The notes beneath the pieces were generated by a model. It searched no databases and was not told the origin of the DNA. It worked only from the letters and a program-made list of their open reading frames with translations. A DNA stretch of 22,007 nucleotides from Desulfosporosinus sp. UBA4726 (GTDB lineage: Bacteria > Bacillota > Desulfitobacteriia > Desulfitobacteriales > Desulfitobacteriaceae), in assembly GCA_002404215.1 (NCBI GenBank), contig DHJG01000006.1:1-22007 (forward strand), in the 5' to 3' direction. The translations under genes and the position numbers were made by a program. Of this stretch, positions 8,342 through 15,859 are shown one piece after another; within the stretch, counting starts at the first letter, position 1; the number at the start of each line of letters is the position of its first letter.

Positions 8342-9874
8342 TTAGTTAGCCTTTTGCTCGAGGATCTTAATCCAGCCTCGTCCGAAAGCTCGGTTTACAG
8401 CCTGAAGGTAGCCCCGTACACTAGCCTCAATAATATCCGTACTAATCCCACGACCGCCAACCATATTATCGCCGAACTTAACTGTGACTGTAACTTCACC
8501 TTGAGCATCTTCTCCACCGTCAATAGCCTGCAACGAATAGTGAAGCAATTTTCCCTTTGTTCCCAAAACCTTATCAATAGCCTTTAAGGCAGCATCAACC
8601 GGCCCATCTCCGCACGCAGCATCTTCTAGGCGTTGCCCATTATACATCAGCCCAACAGTTGCGGTAGGGACAAGATTTGTTCCGCTGGAGATCTGTAAAT
8701 AATCCAAGTGAATTTGATCTTCTTTCTCAGTTTGCAGATCCACGAGGGAGAACAAATCAGCTGTCGTCACTTCACGCTTACGATCTGCCAATAGTTTAAA
8801 CCGAGAAAACAACTCTTCGAACTGACTTTCATCTATATCTAGCCCGAGCTCAGCAAACCGTTGGTGAACTGCATGTCGCCCGGAGTGTTTTCCTAAGACA
8901 ATTGATTCCACATCTAACCCGATGAGGCTCGGTGACATAATTTCATAAGTTGATCGTTCTTTTAGCATACCATCTTGGTGAATTCCCGATTCATGAGCAA
9001 AAGCGTTTTTACCCACGATGGCTTTGTTAGGCTGAATCAGCATACCTGTTAAACGACTGACTAAGAGACTTGTCCTAGTAATCTCCTTCATTACAATGCT
9101 CGTGTCAACCTTATATTGGTCACGGCGAGTATGTAAGGCCATTACGAGTTCCTCTAAAGCTGCATTTCCTGCTCGTTCCCCAATTCCATTGACCGTGCAT
9201 TCCAGTTGATGCACTCCAACTCCAACCGCTGCAAGAGAATTCGCGACTGCCAGACCTAAATCATTATGACAGTGTACACTTACTTTGACTTTCTCAATCC
9301 CGATCGTACGCCCCATAACTGCTCTTAAAAACGTGGCATACTCTTCGGGGGTTGCATAACCCACAGTGTCCGGAATATTTAGTACCGTAGCTCCTGCTTT
9401 AATCACTTCTGATAACACGTTCGCCAAAAAAATCACGTCACTCCGCGAGGCATCTTCAGCACTGAATTCCACATCAGCCACTTTCGATTTAGCCAAACGA
9501 ACGGCCTGTACTGCAAGTTCCAGTACCTCATGAGGCAACTTTTGAAGTTTATAATGCATATGAATGGGTGAGGTGGCAATAAACGTATGAATGCGTGGGG
9601 CCTCTCCGAGCGAGAGAGCCTCCCATGCACATTCAATATCTTTGGCGCTGGCACGTGCCAGCGCTGCCACACTCACATTTCTTACCTCTTGAGCAATCCT
9701 TCTTACTCCCTCAAAATCTCCTAAGGAGGCAATGGGGAATCCGGCTTCGAGAACATTAACGCCAAGCTTCGTTAATTGACGAGCGATTTGCAATTTTTCA
9801 TCGGCGTTAAGTGCTACTCCAGGCGATTGCTCACCATCTCTGAGCGTAGTATCAAAGATCTCGATGCGACGCAT
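8342..9874 (-). CDS. leuA: 2-isopropylmalate synthase
   Basis: A 510-residue enzyme that condenses acetyl-CoA with 2-ketoisovalerate, the committed step to leucine. The catalytic TIM barrel (about residues 1-270) shows IEIFDTTLRDGEQSPGVAL, HCHNDLGLAVANSLAA and VNGIGERAGNAALEE; AHESGIHQDGML belongs to the linker. The C-terminal LeuA allosteric domain (about 370-505) is present with VTVKFGDNMVGGRGISTDIIEASVRGYLQAVN, so leucine feedback is likely. ATG 9874 has GGAGG upstream. It lies 27 bases after ilvC in the operon. Full-length type-1 enzyme with no visible damage. Confidence 0.97.
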   Translation of the reverse strand: MRRIEIFDTTLRDGEQSPGVALNADEKLQIARQLTKLGVNVLEAGFPIASLGDFEGVRRIAQEVRNVSVAALARASAKDIECAWEALSLGEAPRIHTFIATSPIHMHYKLQKLPHEVLELAVQAVRLAKSKVADVEFSAEDASRSDVIFLANVLSEVIKAGATVLNIPDTVGYATPEEYATFLRAVMGRTIGIEKVKVSVHCHNDLGLAVANSLAAVGVGVHQLECTVNGIGERAGNAALEELVMALHTRRDQYKVDTSIVMKEITRTSLLVSRLTGMLIQPNKAIVGKNAFAHESGIHQDGMLKERSTYEIMSPSLIGLDVESIVLGKHSGRHAVHQRFAELGLDIDESQFEELFSRFKLLADRKREVTTADLFSLVDLQTEKEDQIHLDYLQISSGTNLVPTATVGLMYNGQRLEDAACGDGPVDAALKAIDKVLGTKGKLLHYSLQAIDGGEDAQGEVTVTVKFGDNMVGGRGISTDIIEASVRGYLQAVNRAFGRGWIKILEQKAN

Positions 9875-9901
9875 TCGCCAACCTCCATCTACTCGTGTTT
9901 T

Positions 9902-10900
9902 CTATTCGTGTTTTTTCAACCAGGTCATCATTCCTCTTAATTGTTCGCCAACCTTTTCAATAGGGTGATTTGCATCGATGCGAGTCATCGCGTTAAAGGC
10001 TGGGCGATTAGCTTGGCTTTCGAGTAACCACGCTTTTGCAAATCTACCATCTTGAATTTCATCAAGAACTTTTCTCATTTCTTTACGAGTTTCTTCATTA
10101 ATAATTCGTTTTCCGATCGTCATTCCACCGTATTGCGCGGTATCTGAGACAGAATATTGCATCCAACCAATGCCGCCTTCGTACATCAAATCAACGATCA
10201 GCTTGAGCTCATGTAAGCATTCAAAGTAAGCGATTTCCGGCTGATAACCAGCTTCTACCAATGTGTCAAATCCTGCTTTAACTAGTTCCGAAGCCCCTCC
10301 ACAAAGGACCGCTTGTTCCCCGAATAAATCTGTTTCTGTTTCTTCTCCAAAGGTCGTTTCCAAAACACCGGCCTTGGTTGATCCAATTCCCTTGGCATAG
10401 GCAAGAGCTAATTCTTTGGCTTTCCCTGAGGCATCTTGATGGACCGCAATTAAGGCCGGTACTCCTGCGCCTTCTGTGTAGGTACGACGAACCAAGTGAC
10501 CTGGGCTTTTAGGCGCGATCATGATGACATCGACATCCGTAGGAGGAACAATTTGTCCAAAGTGAATGTTAAAGCCATGCGAAAAGACGAGCACTTTTCC
10601 AGCTGTAACATGTTTTTCAATTTCATCACGATAAATCTTGGCTTGTGTTTCATCTGGAAGCAAAATTTGAATAACATCCGCTTTCGCAGCTGCTTCTGCG
10701 ATCGTCATAACCTCAAAGCCTGCAGCTAACGCACGTTCCTGACGAGCACTTGTCGGACGAAGTCCGATTATAACGTTAAGGCCTGAATCTTTTAGATTCT
10801 GAGCCTGAGCATGCCCTTGGCTACCATATCCCATAACTGCAATAACTTTCCCTTTTAATAACTCCAGATTTGCGTCTACCTCATAATACATTTTTGCCAT
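9902..10900 (-). CDS. ilvC: Ketol-acid reductoisomerase, class I
   Basis: A 332-residue NAD(P)H-dependent enzyme that rearranges and reduces acetolactate and acetohydroxybutyrate to the dihydroxy acids of the valine and isoleucine pathways. The Rossmann motif GYGSQGHAQAQNLKDSG is near residues 24-40. KSPGHLVRRTYTEGAGVPALIAVHQD and the metal-binding knotted domain (TDLFGEQAVLCGGASELVKAGFDTLVEAGYQPEIAYFECLHELKLIVDLMYEGG) follow. The length shows a class I enzyme. ATG 10900 is preceded by GAGAGGAAG. There are 74 bases between ilvN and ilvC, with AT-rich sequence but no obvious terminator. The dehydratase of the next step, ilvD, is absent from the window. Confidence 0.97.
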   Translation of the reverse strand: MAKMYYEVDANLELLKGKVIAVMGYGSQGHAQAQNLKDSGLNVIIGLRPTSARQERALAAGFEVMTIAEAAAKADVIQILLPDETQAKIYRDEIEKHVTAGKVLVFSHGFNIHFGQIVPPTDVDVIMIAPKSPGHLVRRTYTEGAGVPALIAVHQDASGKAKELALAYAKGIGSTKAGVLETTFGEETETDLFGEQAVLCGGASELVKAGFDTLVEAGYQPEIAYFECLHELKLIVDLMYEGGIGWMQYSVSDTAQYGGMTIGKRIINEETRKEMRKVLDEIQDGRFAKAWLLESQANRPAFNAMTRIDANHPIEKVGEQLRGMMTWLKKHE

Positions 10901-10974
10901 TTTAAAATCTTCCTCTCTAATTAAAGCTCTTACTATAATAGGCTATAATACAGTCTATTAAACTTAATACTATA

Positions 10975-11454
10975 CTACACTTCAGATCGCAAAATGGCAA
11001 TCTTACCAGTGCGAACCAACTCTAATAACCCATAAGGGCGAATCGCATTAACAAACGCATCAATCTTTTCAATGTCTCCCGTTACCTCGACGGTAATATT
11101 GGTTCTTCCTATATCTACAACCCGTCCCCGGAAAATAGTGACCGTCTGAAGAACCTCTGCTCGTGTTTCCGAGCTAACTTTGATACGCACTAACGCCAGT
11201 TCACGGTTCACAACACTCTCAGCTGTCAAATCCGTCACTGAATGAACAATAACCAATTTATTGAGTTGATTTCTCACTTGCTCAATAACCTGATCATCTC
11301 CATTTACGACAATCGTCATCCGCGAAAGTTCAGGATCTTCCGTTTGACAGACCGAAAGGCTATCAATATTATACGCTCTACGTGCGAATAATCCAGCAAT
11401 CCGGGTCAAAACACCAGGGTGGTTCTCTACAAGGGCAGCGAGTGTATGCAACAT
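10975..11454 (-). CDS. ilvN: Acetolactate synthase small (regulatory) subunit
   Basis: A 159-residue regulatory partner of the acetolactate synthase large subunit. An ACT domain covers about residues 1-75 (HTLAALVENHPGVLTRIAGLFARRAYNIDSLSV), where valine normally binds for feedback inhibition. The C-terminal half (LVRIKVSSETRAEVLQTVTIFRGRVVDIGRTNITVEVTG) is the second ACT-like domain of the family. It starts only six bases after the ilvB stop; the AGGGAGG ribosome site overlaps that stop, so the two subunits are made together. ilvN and ilvH are the same family; I use ilvN because of the ilvB pairing. Confidence 0.95.
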   Translation of the reverse strand: MLHTLAALVENHPGVLTRIAGLFARRAYNIDSLSVCQTEDPELSRMTIVVNGDDQVIEQVRNQLNKLVIVHSVTDLTAESVVNRELALVRIKVSSETRAEVLQTVTIFRGRVVDIGRTNITVEVTGDIEKIDAFVNAIRPYGLLELVRTGKIAILRSEV

Positions 11455-11459
11455 GTTTT

Positions 11460-13148
11460 TTACCTCCCTAGCATTTCAGTAATAGCTTTACCCGGTGCAA
11501 CCATTGGCAAAACATCTTCGTCTGGAGAGATCGTGAAATCTAACAGAACTGGCCCTGGATATTCAATCGCCTCTGCAATAGCACTGTTAACCTGCTCTAA
11601 AGACTCAATACGAATTCCACGAATTCCATAGGCCTCCGCTACTTTGATAAAATCCGGGTTAGAATGAAGTTGTATGCTACTAAACCGTTCTCCATAAAAC
11701 ATTTTCTGCCATTGGCGAACCATCCCTAGGACGCCATTATTCATAAGGACTATTTTAATTGGCAGCTTATTCTGGACAATCGTCGCTAGTTCCTGAATGC
11801 ACATCTGAAAGGAGCCATCTCCGGTGACCAAAAACACCAAATCGTTCGGACGAGCTACTTGTGCTCCCACAGCGGCAGGAAGACCAAAGCCCATCGTGCC
11901 AAGTCCACCACTAGTCACTAAGTTGCGCGTATGCATGATCGGAAAATATTGTGCTGTCCACATTTGATGTTGTCCTACATCGGTTACCATGATCGTTTCA
12001 TCACCAGCGAGTTCGCCCATACACTCGATCACCATCTGTGGCGTCAATCTGTCCTTTTCATACTTCATAGGGTGATCGTTCTTCCAGGTATGCAATCGGT
12101 CCCACCAATCCGACACTTGAGGAACCTCAACTGAGGCTAAACCATCCAAAACCTCTTCCAGAACCAAGCGGGCATCCCCTACGATTGGGAAATGTGCTCT
12201 TACCACTTTACCAATTTCCGCAGAATCAACGTCGATATGAACAATTTTTGCTTTAGTTGCAAAAAGATGGCCCAAGCCACTCGTTACACGGTCATCAAAG
12301 CGAACCCCCACCGCAATCAACAAGTCACAATCATCTACGGCATAGTTCGACGTCACAGTTCCGTGCATTCCAACCATACCTAATAGGTTTGGATGCCCGA
12401 AGGGGAGGCAACCGATCCCCATCAATGTTGTGACAACCGGAATGCTCGCTTTTTCCGACAACTGCCTTAAAGCATCTGCAGCTCCCGCCGCAATCACGCC
12501 ACCTCCGGCATATATTACAGGTCTTCGGCATTCCGTGATCGCCTTCACCACTTCATCAATCCTAGCACTATCTCCCCTACCAGGCACTTGATATCCCCTC
12601 AAGTTCATATCTGAAGGAAAAGGTTCAACATTTTCCATCGCTAGAATGTCTTTTGGCAGATCGATAAGTACTGGACCCGGCCGACCGGTTCCTGCAAGAT
12701 AAAAGGCCTCTTTGACAACCCGTGGAATCTCCCTTGCATCCTTAACTATATAACTGTGCTTAGTAATGGGCGTTGTGATTCCAGTTATATCTGCTTCTTG
12801 AAAGGAGTCTGTTCCAAGCAAACTGCTAACAACCTGACCGGTCAATACAACTAAGGGAATAGAATCCATATAAGCATTGGCAATACCCGTCACTAAATTC
12901 GTGGCTCCTGGGCCAGAGGTTGCTAAACATACCCCTACTTTCCCACTTACACGTGCATAACCATCGGCAGCATGCACCACTCCCTGTTCATGACGGGCTA
13001 GTATATGTTGAATAGGACTATCTAGAAGCGAATCATACAATGGAAGCAACACTCCGCCTGGATAACCAAAGATAACGTCAACGCCTTCCTTTTCTAAGGC
13101 CTCCAATAAGATAGCCGCTCCTCTTGATCCTTTTTTTCCTGAGTTCAT
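11460..13148 (-). CDS. ilvB: Acetolactate synthase large (catalytic) subunit
   Basis: A 562-residue thiamine-diphosphate enzyme that joins two pyruvates, or pyruvate with 2-ketobutyrate, at the entry to valine, leucine and isoleucine synthesis. EALEKEGVDVIFGYPGG marks the N-terminal domain. LARHEQGVVHAADGYARVSGKVGVCLATSGPGATNLVTGIANAY holds the catalytic glutamate. GDGSFQMCIQELATIVQNKLPIKIVLMNNG is the thiamine-diphosphate and magnesium motif. I chose ATG 13148, behind GGAGGAGGGG; the open frame extends 48 codons upstream through the end of ilvE, but that part does not resemble the family. It lies 19 bases after ilvE. Confidence 0.97.
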   Translation of the reverse strand: MNSGKKGSRGAAILLEALEKEGVDVIFGYPGGVLLPLYDSLLDSPIQHILARHEQGVVHAADGYARVSGKVGVCLATSGPGATNLVTGIANAYMDSIPLVVLTGQVVSSLLGTDSFQEADITGITTPITKHSYIVKDAREIPRVVKEAFYLAGTGRPGPVLIDLPKDILAMENVEPFPSDMNLRGYQVPGRGDSARIDEVVKAITECRRPVIYAGGGVIAAGAADALRQLSEKASIPVVTTLMGIGCLPFGHPNLLGMVGMHGTVTSNYAVDDCDLLIAVGVRFDDRVTSGLGHLFATKAKIVHIDVDSAEIGKVVRAHFPIVGDARLVLEEVLDGLASVEVPQVSDWWDRLHTWKNDHPMKYEKDRLTPQMVIECMGELAGDETIMVTDVGQHQMWTAQYFPIMHTRNLVTSGGLGTMGFGLPAAVGAQVARPNDLVFLVTGDGSFQMCIQELATIVQNKLPIKIVLMNNGVLGMVRQWQKMFYGERFSSIQLHSNPDFIKVAEAYGIRGIRIESLEQVNSAIAEAIEYPGPVLLDFTISPDEDVLPMVAPGKAITEMLGR

Positions 13149-13167
13149 ACTCACCCCTCCTCCTAAC

Positions 13168-14067
13168 TCATCTGGCAGTAGTACCTTGGGAATTTTTGAT
13201 TTCAGGACCGTTGACATGGGTAAGGGCCCGAAACGCAACGAGTAGCTTCTTATATACTGCTCCCGGGACTCCAGCTCCAATGTCCCGTCCATCTACGTTA
13301 ATCACCGGAATCAGTTCGGCGGCAGTACCGGTAAGAAAACACTCGTCAGCAGTATACAGGTCGTGCCTTGTGAATAATTCTTCCGTTGCCTTAATTCCCA
13401 GTTCGCTGGCGAGCTCCAGCACAGAATTCCGAGTGATGCCTTCCAGTATTCCTGCCGAAAGAGGAGGGGTTATCAATACACCATCTCGATAGATAAAGAT
13501 GTTATCGGAGGTACCTTCTGCCACGTATCCGTCTTGATTAAGCATAATTCCTTCTATTACTCCGGACTGATTGGCCTCAATCTTGGCAAGAATGTTATTA
13601 AGATAATTAAGTGATTTAATCCTAGGGCTCAAGGAATCCGAATTATTTCGGCGGATGGCCACTGTATTTACTTTTAAGCCGTGTTCATACATACTTTGCT
13701 CAAAGATCTTTATTTGATCTGCTATACAGAAGATAGCAGCCTGGGGACAGTTCTTTGGATCAAGCCCCAGGTCTCCTTTACCGCGTGAAACAATCAATCG
13801 AATATACGCATTGTTTAAACCGTTCCTGCGAAGCGTCTCCAATACCATCTCTTGCATCTGGTCCTTGGTAATTCCGATGTTCAATTGAATAGACTTTGCT
13901 GACTCATAGAGGCGTTTCAAATGTTCTTCTAATTTAAACACTCGACCATGATACGCGCGAATCCCTTCGAAAATACCGTCCCCGTACAAAAAGCCATGAT
14001 CGAAAACTGACAGCTTCGCCTCTTCCTCTGGAACAAATGCACCATTGCAGTATATAACCAGACTCAC
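13168..14067 (-). CDS. ilvE: Branched-chain amino acid aminotransferase
   Basis: A 299-residue class IV PLP-dependent aminotransferase that performs the last step of valine, leucine and isoleucine synthesis with glutamate as donor. Visible are the VFDHGFLYGDGIFEGIRAY segment, the probable Schiff-base lysine Lys151 in PRIKSLNYLNNILAK, the PLP-binding glutamate in VAEGTSDNIFI, and GILEGITRNSVLELA plus ECFLTGTAAELIPV near the C-terminus. The best start is GTG 14067 (SLVIYCNGAF), with AAAGGGG eight bases before it; an upstream TTG at 14097 lies before the ribosome site. It is the first gene of ilvE-ilvB-ilvN-ilvC-leuA-leuB and sits directly behind a ykkC-class riboswitch. D-amino acid aminotransferase is the nearest alternative; the context argues for ilvE. 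Confidence 0.93.
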   Translation of the reverse strand: MSLVIYCNGAFVPEEEAKLSVFDHGFLYGDGIFEGIRAYHGRVFKLEEHLKRLYESAKSIQLNIGITKDQMQEMVLETLRRNGLNNAYIRLIVSRGKGDLGLDPKNCPQAAIFCIADQIKIFEQSMYEHGLKVNTVAIRRNNSDSLSPRIKSLNYLNNILAKIEANQSGVIEGIMLNQDGYVAEGTSDNIFIYRDGVLITPPLSAGILEGITRNSVLELASELGIKATEELFTRHDLYTADECFLTGTAAELIPVINVDGRDIGAGVPGAVYKKLLVAFRALTHVNGPEIKNSQGTTAR

Positions 14068-14103
14068 TTGAACTACCCCTTTCCGTAAATAAACCAAATA
14101 ATC

Positions 14104-14159
14104 AAAATAATAAATAGCCCAAGCGTAGTCCCCATAGTATGTGGAACTTTCCGCTTGGG
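14104..14159 (-). terminator. Intrinsic terminator of the ilvE leader (expression platform)
   Basis: On the minus strand CCCAAGCG (14159-14152) pairs with CGCTTGGG (14125-14118). An inner helix, GTTCC..CAT with ATG.GGGAC, extends the stem, and a T-rich run CTATTTATTATTTT follows. It lies between the riboswitch aptamer and ilvE, so it is the likely switchable terminator. Read on the plus strand, the same stem is followed by six T, so it may also stop transcription entering from the ilvE side. Confidence 0.75.
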
Positions 14160-14193
14160 TTTTTTCTACCCACGGTGTAAATCCGATTTGGAT

Positions 14194-14340
14194 TCTGTAC
14201 CGCTTGGACCAGACAGGCTGTCCCCCCTTGCCCTTTTTAGAGGGCGAAACCTTGTCCCCGGTCTGCTGACCTCTTGCCCTTTTTAGACGGGCGGGACGCT
14301 ATGGGAGGGACTTTTTCCTCGGAACCCTAGGTACACTTCC
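14194..14340 (-). promoter_or_regulatory. ykkC-family riboswitch, probable ppGpp subtype
   Basis: The RNA sense contains the ykkC hallmark ACCTAGGGTTCCG at 14332-14320 and, about 110 bases on, CTGGTCCAAGCGGTAC ending near 14196. TGTACC (near 14335) pairs with GGTACA (near 14195) to close P1. GTCCCTCC pairs with GGGGGGAC to form a long P2. Of the ykkC subtypes, those in front of branched-chain amino acid genes of Firmicutes are known to bind ppGpp and to turn genes on. The subtype here is inferred from gene context, not from discriminating nucleotides. The P2 region is enlarged by two near-identical hairpins. Confidence 0.82.
14227..14287 (-). repeat. Direct repeat forming twin hairpins inside the riboswitch
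   Basis: The 15-base sequence CTTGCCCTTTTTAGA (plus strand) occurs at 14227-14241 and again at 14273-14287, a 46-base period. In the RNA each copy forms GCCC-loop-GGGC with the same TCTAAAAA loop. Between them GGTC-AGCA-GACC makes a third hairpin. The repeat looks like a tandem expansion of the distal P2 arm of the aptamer. Confidence 0.8.
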
Positions 14341-14382
14341 GCTTGTGTTATATTACACGTTTTCAATATTAACCTTGTGTAT

Positions 14383-14411
14383 ATGATACAGAATACAATC
14401 CCCACTGTCAA
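14383..14411 (-). promoter_or_regulatory. Promoter of the ilvE-leuB operon
   Basis: On the minus strand a consensus TTGACA (14411-14406), exactly 17 bases, then TATCAT (14388-14383). Transcription would begin near 14376, giving a leader of about 300 bases that contains the whole riboswitch and terminator. It is divergent from the hom promoter, and the two cores are about 40 bases apart. Confidence 0.75.
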
Positions 14412-14452
14412 CCCTATTTACTATAATGTTCGAAATTCCTCAAAGAATTTCC

Positions 14453-14482
14453 TTGTCAAAGCCAGAGATTACGAGGTATAAT
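14453..14482 (+). promoter_or_regulatory. Promoter of hom-thrB
   Basis: TTGTCA (14453-14458), 18 bases, then a perfect TATAAT (14477-14482). The transcript would begin near 14489, leaving a leader of only about 40 bases before the TTG start of hom. No riboswitch or attenuator fits in that space. Confidence 0.7.
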
Positions 14483-14529
14483 GTCCACTATACAGATACA
14501 TTTGTATGTTTAGAGAGGAGTTGACCCCA

Positions 14530-15813
14530 TTGCCAATTAAAATTGGGATATTAGGCCTAGGAACAGTGGGTTGTGGAGTAGTACAGGTATTACAACAAAA
14601 TGCACTTGAGATTCAAACTCGCTCCCACTGCGAATTTGAGATTAAAGGAATTCTTGATCGTGATCTTCACTCAGAACGTGGCGTTACCGGAGATTTTCTA
14701 CTCACAGATCAACCTAACGAAATTCTTCAAGACCCAGAAATTGATATTATTGTAGAAGTGATGGGGGGCATCGAACCAGCTCGCACTTTTATTTTAGAAG
14801 CTTTACAGCATGGTAAACATGTTGTCACAGCCAATAAAGATTTAATAGCACTTCATGGTCATGAACTCCTAGACGCCGCCGATAAAGCTGGGAAAGAGCT
14901 CTGCTTCGAAGCCAGTGTCGGAGGCGGAATACCAATTATTGCAGCTCTGAAAGAATCCCTAGCTGCCAATCGCATTACCGACGTAATTGGGATTATTAAT
15001 GGCACTACCAACTACATTCTTACAGCCATGGCCGAACAGGGCCGCGAGTATGCAGAAGTCCTTGCCGAAGCCCAGAAATTAGGGTATGCCGAAGCTAATC
15101 CCTCTGCTGATGTTGATGGATTGGATGCTGCGCGTAAACTTGCCATACTTGCTTCCATTGCCTTTAACTCACGCGTAGCCCTCAAAGACGTCTTTGTCGA
15201 AGGCATTTCAAAAATTACTCGCGAAGATCTAGCTTATGCCGCAGAGCTTGGCTGTACTATCAAGCTATTAGCCATTGCTAAACACCAAGATGAAGAGATC
15301 GAAGTTCGTGTTCATCCCGCAATCTTACCTAATGATCATCCACTAGCTTCTGTGAACGGTGTTTTCAACGCCATTTACGTTGTTGGGGATGCCGTTGGAG
15401 AAACCATGTTTTATGGCCGTGGTGCTGGCTCTCTCCCCACAGGGAGTGCGATTGTATCCGATATTATGCGTATCGCTCGCAACATCCAATCAAGCTCTAA
15501 ATCCCCGCTTAATTGCTCCTGTTATCTTGATCTTCCAATTAAGGCCACTTCAGATTTCCATACCGCTTTCTATATTCGCTTACTTGTCAAAGACGAGCCT
15601 CGTGTACTCGCCACTCTTGCACAACTTTTTGCCGAAGCAAATATTAGCTTTGCCTCGATCATTCAAAAACCGCGCGGCGAGCATCAGGCAGAAATTGTCC
15701 TTGTGACGCATCCTTGCCGCGAGGGATCACTTCAAGAAGCCTTAGCTTCAGTCAAAGCGTATAGTAAAGTTCATAATATTCACAATGTAATCCGCTTTGA
15801 AAATGGCCAATAA
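14530..15813 (+). CDS. hom: Homoserine dehydrogenase
   Basis: A 427-residue NAD(P)H-dependent enzyme that reduces aspartate semialdehyde to homoserine, the branch point to threonine and methionine. The nucleotide-binding domain opens with IKIGILGLGTVGCGVVQVL. VTANKDLIALHG, the catalytic GGGIPIIAALKESLAANRITDVIGIINGTTNYILTAM and YAEANPSADVDGLDAARKLAILASIAF follow. A C-terminal ACT domain (about 345-425, FYIRLLVKDEPRVLATLAQLFAEANISFASIIQ) is the usual site of threonine feedback. The likely start is TTG 14530, nine bases after GAGAGGAG. The in-frame ATG at 14506 is upstream of that site and has none of its own, so the predicted longer form is unlikely. It is followed by thrB after 46 bases. Confidence 0.96.
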   Translation: MPIKIGILGLGTVGCGVVQVLQQNALEIQTRSHCEFEIKGILDRDLHSERGVTGDFLLTDQPNEILQDPEIDIIVEVMGGIEPARTFILEALQHGKHVVTANKDLIALHGHELLDAADKAGKELCFEASVGGGIPIIAALKESLAANRITDVIGIINGTTNYILTAMAEQGREYAEVLAEAQKLGYAEANPSADVDGLDAARKLAILASIAFNSRVALKDVFVEGISKITREDLAYAAELGCTIKLLAIAKHQDEEIEVRVHPAILPNDHPLASVNGVFNAIYVVGDAVGETMFYGRGAGSLPTGSAIVSDIMRIARNIQSSSKSPLNCSCYLDLPIKATSDFHTAFYIRLLVKDEPRVLATLAQLFAEANISFASIIQKPRGEHQAEIVLVTHPCREGSLQEALASVKAYSKVHNIHNVIRFENGQ

Positions 15814-15859
15814 CTGCCCTCAATCCTAGTAAACTTATTCTAATTTAGGGAGGAAACAG

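Noticed and set aside
13149..13292. 48-codon N-terminal extension of ilvB
   Set aside because: It overlaps the end of ilvE, does not resemble the family, and a strong GGAGGAGGGG site precedes ATG 13148.
14098..14193. T-box in the ilvE leader
   Set aside because: The GGTGGNACCGCG motif is absent; the hairpin there is a plain terminator downstream of the riboswitch.
14194..14340. Guanidine-I or PRPP reading of the ykkC-family leader
   Set aside because: The conserved core is shared by all subtypes, but no guanidine exporter, carboxylase or purine gene follows; the ilv-leu context fits the ppGpp subtype better. Not excluded by sequence alone.
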